Positions 57,621 through 64,000 of a DNA stretch of 64,000 nt are shown one piece after another. Source of the DNA: an uncultured Aquimarina sp. (GTDB lineage: Bacteria; Bacteroidota; Bacteroidia; Flavobacteriales; Flavobacteriaceae). The position numbers and the translations under genes are program-made. Position 1 is the first letter of the stretch. Each line of letters opens with the position of its first letter. The notes beneath the pieces are model-generated. The model ran no database searches. It saw nothing but the letters and a program-made list of their open reading frames with translations, and was not told where the DNA came from. The stretch is taken from the NCBI GenBank assembly GCA_947495425.1, contig CANLYR010000002.1, positions 186,001 to 250,000 on the forward strand, read 5' to 3'.

Positions 57621-58687
57621 TTATTCCCACTTATAAAGAAGTGCTCCAAGGTAATAGCCCGCTCCAAAACCAAGGACTATCCCCCTCTTAATGTCATATT
57701 CATTTCCTCTCTTGTTAAAAAAACTCTCTAATACAAGTAGACAACTTGCTGAGCTTACGTTTCCATATTCATAAAATTTGTTGAGAGACCTTTCTATTTG
57801 CTCTTCAGACAAACCCAATATTTCATCATTGCAAAATTGTTTGATTACTTCGCTTCCTCCTTGATGAATTGACCATTCAGAAATATCACATAATGTTAAT
57901 TTATTCTTTATTAATAATGGCTTTAATAATTCTATAGAAACTAACTTAGGCATAATATTTTTCAGATTGCTATTCATTAAAAAACGCTGATTTTTCATTT
58001 CTATTAAAGTTCCCATTTTATATTTAGTCATAACGTCATCAATTCTGATCAGTGATAATGAAACTTTTTTTTAAACCGTTCTGGAATGATAATTACTCCT
58101 ACGCCGCCATCTGTAAAAAGCAAATTGGTAATCAATAATTTTTTGAAATCATTATCATTTTCATCAATTTGAAGACATTTTTTAGAACATTGGTCATATG
58201 TAAAAACTATAGCAGGGCGATCATATTCTTTTGAGTACTCTATTGCATTTTGTACGGAATAAAGAGAAGCAGCACAACCATAATTAGAAATCTCTTCTAC
58301 TTTATCCAAATTAAGTAAACCACTAGAATTTGCTATTTGCGTAGCCAAATTTGGCAAGGTATCCTCATGAAAAGAGAGATTGTAAGACAAAGAAAAAAAT
58401 CCTATTTCTTCCTTATCTATAATATTGGTTAACTTGTCAATAACAGAAATCCCCCAGTTTAAAGGATGATTCTTTTCATTTTCTAACGTTAATAATGGGT
58501 ATTTTTCTAAGTCCAAGACACAGGATCGATTAGTTACTCCAAATTTATGCGCGAGCCTTTGACTTAAGTCATTAAGTTTTTTTCCATATTTTTCTTCAGG
58601 ATAAAATTTATTTGCCACATACGATGCTGGATACTGTTTAGGAATTATTTTTTCAATACCTGCTATATAATGTTTTTTTCTTTCCAT
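57621..58687 (-). pseudogene. KAS III/chalcone synthase-like ketosynthase, split by a one-base frameshift
   Basis: Two frames (58049-58687 and 57621-58031) fit one protein of 355 residues if one base is added to the A8 run (T8 on the plus strand, 58065-58072). The joint then reads RFKKKVSLSLIRIDDV and flows into the second frame. The first part has the Cys138 nucleophile in NYGCAASL. The second has His in SIHQGG and Asn in YGNVSSAS, completing the Cys-His-Asn triad of KAS III enzymes. It would condense an acyl-CoA or acyl-ACP with a malonyl unit. It may be phase-variable or broken. DarB-like ring-forming activity is an alternative. Confidence 0.75.
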
Positions 58688-59322
58688 TAATTCTTGTATT
58701 TGCTGTTTGAATTATATTTAGCATTGTGTAACATTATGTAACTCTTTAATTACACAGAAACCTATTTTCTTAAATAATTATATATCAATTTTTTAACTAT
58801 AAAGATTATTTACAAAACCTTACATAAAATCAGTAGTTAAACAAAAAATATTAAATAAAATGAATTTTACGAACAACGCCATTTCATTTTGGGCAAGTTA
58901 AATTTTAAGAAAGACAAAAATACTTTGACAGGTTTTCAATACATTATAATGATCTTACAAAACCTTTCATTTTCGAAAAATAATTTATTATGACAGAAAT
59001 ATTAGGGTAAACATACTTAATAGGTTTTTTAATTTTTAAAACCTCTTTCTTGGCTAGCTTTATATAGTAACCAGATGTCATGCACTACTTTTAAAGATTT
59101 AGTGCGTGGTTAAACATGGGCATATATATGAATATGATTAAAATGATATAAGGATAACAAGATAAAATCTTACAAAAACAAAATATCTAATACTATTTAA
59201 AATAAGTATGGGAATAATAATTTCTTTATGTTTAATTTTAAACTGAAGTATTCTAAACTTTACTATCATAATAATGAAATCATCAAAATCGATCAAACTG
59301 AGTTCAAAAATTTTCACTTCAA
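58688..59322. other. gene-free AT-rich stretch of 635 bases
   Basis: No supported ORF or RNA gene. The 12-base string TTACAAAACCTT occurs at 58810-58821 and 58955-58966. It lies between the accessory region and the type IX secretion genes. No copy of the tRNA-Pro 3' end is seen that would mark an attachment site. Confidence 0.4.
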
Positions 59323-61290
59323 TTAATCAATAATTATAAATTCACTTCTTCTGTTAAGTTCATGTTCTTGTTTAGTACAAGGAACTCCATTTGCGCATTT
59401 GTTTATTAATTGTCTTTCGCCATATCCCTTTCCGGTTAATCGCTTTCTATCAATGCCGCCTTTTTTGACAATAAAATCTATTGTGCTTTTAGCTCTTCTC
59501 TCACTAAGTTTCAAATTATACCAATAGCTTGACCTACTGTCTGTGTGCGATCGAACATCGATTTTCATTTCAGGATATTGCAACATAATTTCAATAACAC
59601 GTGCTAACTCAACCTCTGCATCTTCTCGTATTTTTGCAGTGTCTAAGTCAAAATAAATTGGTTGTAGATTTAGTATTTTTCCCAAGTCATCCCCAACACC
59701 AGCGGATTGAATTTTCTTGTACATAACTAACTCCTTCAAATTAGTTGTAGATTTGGTAAGCTCTTGCAAAGGAATATATTTATCCTGAGATTCGTAATCT
59801 GGATTATTTTCTAACTTGATAAAATAATTTTCACTATTCAAAACTTTGAAGGAAAATACCCCGTTATCATCGGTGACCTTTGTTTCAACTAATTCATATT
59901 GAACATCATATATAGACACAATAGTATTAGGCAATCCAGTTGGGTACTCTTGGCTTACTATAGTCCCGGTTATTTCAGTAAAACCTCGAAGTTCTTCAAC
60001 CTCAATAAGATCATATATATCGTCTTTTCCAAAACCTCCTTCTCTGTTCGATGAAAAGAAACCCATATTAGTCCCGTTTTTTAGAATGTATGCAAAATCA
60101 TCAGCTTGACTATTTACAGGCATTCCAACATTAATCACCAAAGCTTCATAACGATTTTTTGGATTTAAACTAGTAACGAACACATCCAAGCCTCCAAGTC
60201 CCATGTGCCCATCCGAAGAAAAATAAAGTTGATCAACACCTTCAATAAAAGGAAAGGTTTCCTTACCCTCTGTATTAATTGGACTTTCTAAATTAATTGG
60301 TTCACTAAAGGAACCATCTTCATTAATCTTTACTTTGAAAATGTCTGATTGCCCTAGGCTTCCTGGCATATCAGAAGAAAAGTACAGTTCATCTTCTTCT
60401 TGATTTAGAGCAGGGTGCGCAACAGAATACTTTATACTATTAAATGGTAACTTAACCGCCTCGGACCAGTTACCTTCGTCATCCATTTTGGATTTATATA
60501 TCATCAACCTATTTACTCTTTCCCTCTTTCCAGATTTCATCTTAGATCGAACTCTTGCATTTCTCGTGAAATACATTGTTTTTCCATCTTTAGTGAAGAT
60601 AGCAGTTGATTCATGAAGCTTAAAGTTGATATTCTTACCTAATTTTTTAGGTTTACCAAAGTTTTTAAGTGTACTGTCAATTTCTGCTTGATAAAGATCT
60701 AAAAATGGTTCTTTATTCCATTGACTGATCTTTTTATTCGTGCTAAAAGTATCTCTTGAAGAACTAAATACTATTTTATCGTCATAAAAAGAAGTACCAA
60801 AGTCTGAAAATCTAGAGTTTATATCGGAAACGTTAATTTTGTAACGATTAGATTGGTTCTCAATTTTTTCATAATAATTAGGGTTTCTTTCAAAAAGTTG
60901 TGCTCTAGTATCAGAAGAATTTAGCGCTACAAACATATTAAGATATTTATCAGCATCAGCGTATCTGGCAGATGCTTTAAGGCATTGAGATATTTTGAAA
61001 TAGTATTCTGCATCAACTTTATCCCCATACAAGTCAATTAACTTTTGATACCAGGGTAACGCTTGCTCTAACTCACCTACTAAGTAATAACTATCTCCCA
61101 AATTTTTAAACAAATTGATACTTTGATAGCCTTTATTAGCGACTTTTAAATAAGTTTCCTGAGCATTGATATACTCATATTTGTTATAATAAGCATTTGC
61201 TTTTTTAAGTCCTTGCTTTTGTGCGTATATTGAATGTATGGATATGATTATAAGCAATATTGTAGATACTAAGTTTTTCATGTTGATCAT
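59323..61290 (-). CDS. OmpA family protein with TPR and PD40 repeats (PorE-like)
   Basis: A 655-residue envelope protein. A signal peptide (to about residue 24) is followed by TPR-like helices (to about 130), WD40-like PD40 repeats (about 150-430, with LYFSSDMPGSLGQSDIF and LYFSSDGHMGLGGLDVF), a carboxypeptidase-regulatory-like domain, and a C-terminal OmpA domain (IDVRSHTDSRSSYWYNLKLSERRA). This layout is that of PorE-like proteins of type IX secretion, which bind peptidoglycan. It is the last gene of the trio with the PorP and type-B genes. Confidence 0.9.
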   Translation of the reverse strand: MINMKNLVSTILLIIISIHSIYAQKQGLKKANAYYNKYEYINAQETYLKVANKGYQSINLFKNLGDSYYLVGELEQALPWYQKLIDLYGDKVDAEYYFKISQCLKASARYADADKYLNMFVALNSSDTRAQLFERNPNYYEKIENQSNRYKINVSDINSRFSDFGTSFYDDKIVFSSSRDTFSTNKKISQWNKEPFLDLYQAEIDSTLKNFGKPKKLGKNINFKLHESTAIFTKDGKTMYFTRNARVRSKMKSGKRERVNRLMIYKSKMDDEGNWSEAVKLPFNSIKYSVAHPALNQEEDELYFSSDMPGSLGQSDIFKVKINEDGSFSEPINLESPINTEGKETFPFIEGVDQLYFSSDGHMGLGGLDVFVTSLNPKNRYEALVINVGMPVNSQADDFAYILKNGTNMGFFSSNREGGFGKDDIYDLIEVEELRGFTEITGTIVSQEYPTGLPNTIVSIYDVQYELVETKVTDDNGVFSFKVLNSENYFIKLENNPDYESQDKYIPLQELTKSTTNLKELVMYKKIQSAGVGDDLGKILNLQPIYFDLDTAKIREDAEVELARVIEIMLQYPEMKIDVRSHTDSRSSYWYNLKLSERRAKSTIDFIVKKGGIDRKRLTGKGYGERQLINKCANGVPCTKQEHELNRRSEFIIID

Positions 61291-61297
61291 TTTTAGG

Positions 61298-62242
61298 TTA
61301 AAAGAATCTTGGAGTCAATACTCTCTTGACTTTCTTGAAAAGTTCGATACGTAGAAAGGCTTCGTAGCTTCCCTGAGTAGAACCTATTCGCCCTAGACCT
61401 GAAGTGTCGTAATCATACGCCATACCCATCATCAAACCATCACTAATTTGATACCCGAATAGAGCACTTATAGCTGCATCAAAGCGGTAGGATACCCCCA
61501 AGGTCAACCTTTCATAAAATTTAAAATTTGCAGAAAAATCAATCTGAGATGGAGCGCCCGAAGTATACCTTGCAATGATTGCTGGTTTCGCCTTAATATT
61601 GTAAGTTAAATCAAAGGTAACTCCACTTATAAAATAAAATGTTCTACGCTCGCTTGCAGTCAAATTTGAAGAAGTTGCCGTTGGGGTGTCATAATGTTTT
61701 GTTTCTAAAAGAGAAGGTACACTCGCACCAATATAAAAATTTTCTGAATGATAGTATATCCCGGCACCCAAGGTGGGAGAAACGTTATTCTCAATATCTG
61801 ATGTGAAACTAGTATCTCCTGATTCGGGTTGCTCTAATTGATCAAAATTTACATTCAGTAAATAAATTCCTGCTTTTAGACCAAAACTAAGTTTTCCATT
61901 TTCAGACGCAGGGATTGTATACGAGAAATCCACGTTAGAACTAATTTCATTAACTGGTCCAATCTTATCATTGATAATGGAAAGTCCTAAGCCTACTCGA
62001 CTACCCGTTCCTATTGGAGAATTAATACTAAGGGTCTGCGTTTCTGGAGCGCCTTCAATTCCAGTCCATTGACTGCGATGCATTAGTGTACCACTAAAAA
62101 CACCTCTGCTTCCGGCGTATGCGGGATTTACTACAATTGTATTGTACATGTATTGCGTATATTGAGCGTCTTGCTGCGCTCTCATAGAAAAACAATTAAC
62201 AATAACAATAATGCAAAAAAGAGTAAAGTAATTTTTTACCAT
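61298..62242 (-). CDS. PorP/SprF family type IX secretion membrane protein
   Basis: A 314-residue outer-membrane barrel of the PorP/SprF type. It has a signal peptide to residue 22, then DAQYTQYMYNTIVVNPAYAG, the family signature. SprF-like proteins are paired with one large type IX cargo and help secrete it. Here it follows the large type-B protein by 45 bases and precedes the OmpA protein by 7 bases. Confidence 0.94.
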   Translation of the reverse strand: MVKNYFTLFCIIVIVNCFSMRAQQDAQYTQYMYNTIVVNPAYAGSRGVFSGTLMHRSQWTGIEGAPETQTLSINSPIGTGSRVGLGLSIINDKIGPVNEISSNVDFSYTIPASENGKLSFGLKAGIYLLNVNFDQLEQPESGDTSFTSDIENNVSPTLGAGIYYHSENFYIGASVPSLLETKHYDTPTATSSNLTASERRTFYFISGVTFDLTYNIKAKPAIIARYTSGAPSQIDFSANFKFYERLTLGVSYRFDAAISALFGYQISDGLMMGMAYDYDTSGLGRIGSTQGSYEAFLRIELFKKVKRVLTPRFF

Positions 62243-62287
62243 AACATTTTGGGGGATTAGGTTTAAGAATTGAGATAGATTTGGGAC

Positions 62288-64000
62288 CTATCTATTTAAG
62301 TAAATATATCCGGTTTGACGAAGTTCTTTTCCAGGTTCTGGCTCATATTCGAAAATATAAAAGTATGTACCGACGGGAAGTTGGTCATCTTGGTTGACTG
62401 TGAGCCTACCATTTGAAATACCAGAAAAGAAATTATTCTCTCTCCCGTAGTTGTTAGTTTGATAGACTAAAGTACCCCAACGATTATAGACTTGTAATGT
62501 ATTATCAATAGTATGAACACCTTTGATGGTGAAGACATCATTTATACCATCGTTATTTGGAGAAAAGCTATTATAAATTTTTATATTTTCATCCGTTTCT
62601 GTAATATCAGGTCTTAAAGTTATAAGAATTACATTTGAAATTACTTCGTCACAGACTAATAAGTCACTAGTGATGCGGACTCTATATTGATATCCATCCA
62701 TATTCTGTAGAATGCTTTGAATAGTCAATTCATTAGTATCGCTACCTTGATACTGATCTGTAGTGTCATTTGGATCTATATCCACAAAACCATTTCCATC
62801 ATTTACTTGCCAAGTGTAAGAAAGTAAAGTTCCTGAAACTTGAGTCGTAAGTACAATATTTTCTCCTTCAATAGCTTCGGTATCAAATGGTGCTACCAGT
62901 ATAGAAGGAACACCTCCCGTTTCTTGGAATTCATAAACGCCATTTAAATCGAAGTCAACAGGACTATCATAGGATGCTGCAATCACTCGACCATTACTAT
63001 CAACTATCGTTGAAGGATTAGCAGGATCAATTCCAAAAACTCCCGAATCTCCACCATCAGCATTGCTATCGCCATAGGCTTCATTAGCATCGCTACATCC
63101 ATCATTGTCACTATCAAGATCAAAGTGATCTGGAATACTGTCGCCATCAGAATCAAAAAGTGGATCAACTTCATCACAAACCCCATCATTATTGTTGTCT
63201 GGACAACTGGCAGGAGTACCATTTCCTATATCATCAACATCTAAATAATTCAATATACCATCTGAATCATTATCGGCACTTGGATCCAGATTCATTATGT
63301 TTTCTTCTAGATCTGCAATACCGTCGTTATCATCATCTTGATCGATGACATCTGCAATACCATCAAGATCATTATCGGGCAACGGATTGACAGTAATCAA
63401 AACCTCGCTAGAACTAGTAGAACAAATATAGGTTTGATCTAAAATTAGCACTCTATACTGGTATTGATCCATAGATAATTGTATATCGCTGATAGTCAAT
63501 TCATTAGTGTCGCTACCTTGATATTGATCTGTAGTATCACTTGGATCTATATCTACAAAACCGTTTCCATCATTTACTTGCCAAGTGTAAGAAAGTAAAG
63601 TTCCGGAAACTTGAGTCGTTAGTACAATAGTTTCTCCTTCGGTAGCTTCGGAATCAATAGGCGCTATGAGTATGGTGGGGGCATCTCCTGCTCTTTGAAA
63701 CTCATAAATACCATTTAAATCTACATCGACGGGCGCTGCATACGAAGCGGCAATTACTCGACCATTACCATCAACAATGGTGGAAGGATCCGCGGGGTCG
63801 ATTCCATAAACTCCAGAATCTCCTCCATCTGCATTGCTATCGCCATAGGCTTCATTGGCATCACTACAACCGTCATTGTCACTATCGAGGTCAAGTTTAT
63901 CAACAATACCGTCATTATCTGTATCTAGGTCATAATTTGAGCAGGGAATCCCCATCACAAAAAATGAATTTTCCCTGAAATCTTTGGTAAAGGATATAGA
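62288..64000 (-). CDS. large secreted protein with calcium-type repeats and a type-B sorting domain (partial, 5' end off the right edge)
   Basis: The frame stays open through base 64000, so the N-terminus is missing; the GTG near 63958 is internal. About 570 residues are visible. They contain thrombospondin type 3-like acidic repeats (DSDNDGCSDANEAYGD), Ig-like segments and a 771-base internal repeat (for example 63071 and 63842). The C-terminal 90 residues match the gliding-motility-associated sorting domain: SFSPNNDGINDVF, YNRWGTLVY and LPVGTYFYIFEY. It is an adhesin-like cargo of type IX secretion and pairs with the SprF-like protein downstream. Confidence 0.9.
   Translation of the reverse strand, partial: SISFTKDFRENSFFVMGIPCSNYDLDTDNDGIVDKLDLDSDNDGCSDANEAYGDSNADGGDSGVYGIDPADPSTIVDGNGRVIAASYAAPVDVDLNGIYEFQRAGDAPTILIAPIDSEATEGETIVLTTQVSGTLLSYTWQVNDGNGFVDIDPSDTTDQYQGSDTNELTISDIQLSMDQYQYRVLILDQTYICSTSSSEVLITVNPLPDNDLDGIADVIDQDDDNDGIADLEENIMNLDPSADNDSDGILNYLDVDDIGNGTPASCPDNNNDGVCDEVDPLFDSDGDSIPDHFDLDSDNDGCSDANEAYGDSNADGGDSGVFGIDPANPSTIVDSNGRVIAASYDSPVDFDLNGVYEFQETGGVPSILVAPFDTEAIEGENIVLTTQVSGTLLSYTWQVNDGNGFVDIDPNDTTDQYQGSDTNELTIQSILQNMDGYQYRVRITSDLLVCDEVISNVILITLRPDITETDENIKIYNSFSPNNDGINDVFTIKGVHTIDNTLQVYNRWGTLVYQTNNYGRENNFFSGISNGRLTVNQDDQLPVGTYFYIFEYEPEPGKELRQTGYIYLNR

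Overview
The window looks like chromosome of a marine-type member of the Flavobacteriaceae (Bacteroidota). It is AT-rich. Several genes are preceded by the Bacteroidota -7 promoter element TAnnTTTG rather than by clear Shine-Dalgarno sites. The gene content is typical of flavobacteria: DUF3822 next to rsmD, an lptD-like gene next to ridA, a TamB gene divergent from tsaD, DUF4159, a MCE/Fe-S operon, and type IX secretion proteins with a gliding-motility C-terminal signal. A close genus such as Aquimarina is possible but cannot be fixed from sequence alone.

Layout. 1-3.2 kb: a RecD-like helicase (cut by the left edge) diverges from a three-gene operon ending in rsmD. 3.2-4.8 kb: two paralogous two-helix membrane proteins and a gene-free stretch with hairpins. 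4.8-13 kb: a long leftward operon (MCE lipid-transport protein, membrane Fe-S protein, HAD protein, CCG Fe-S protein, small conserved protein, GH3/beta-lactamase fusion, aldo/keto reductase). 13-21 kb: amidase, LptD-like protein, RidA, a frameshifted lipoprotein, an isolated sigma-54 promoter/short ORF/terminator unit, a small lipoprotein and pfkA. 21-34.6 kb: TamB and tsaD (divergent), rsmE, an FMN-binding protein, DUF4159, an RNA methyltransferase, an AI-2E transporter, another methyltransferase and secreted proteins. Two heptamer tandem repeats lie here.

34.8-58.7 kb: this looks like accessory DNA. tRNA-Ser and tRNA-Pro are followed by an integrase gene cut short by an IS200-type element, then a TPR/LuxR-type regulator, an MFS exporter, a frameshifted IS982 transposase, and a leftward ACP - ketosynthase - two-module NRPS operon. 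Next come an IS3 remnant, a TetR-TolC-HlyD-RND efflux operon and a KAS III gene broken by one base in an A tract. The NRPS has domains C-A-T-C-A-T-TE. By hand alignment the first A domain has the ornithine code DVGEIGSIDK. A dedicated ACP, ketosynthase and KAS III beside a loading C domain suggest an N-acylated ornithine-containing dipeptide that is exported by the neighbouring pumps; this is inference.

59.3-64 kb: a type IX secretion set: an OmpA/PD40 protein, a PorP/SprF protein, and a large calcium-repeat protein with a type-B sorting domain that runs off the right edge.

Three genes (18.0, 39.8 and 57.6 kb) each appear to lack exactly one base in a homopolymer run. Either they are real pseudogenes or phase-variable genes, or the assembly carries homopolymer errors.
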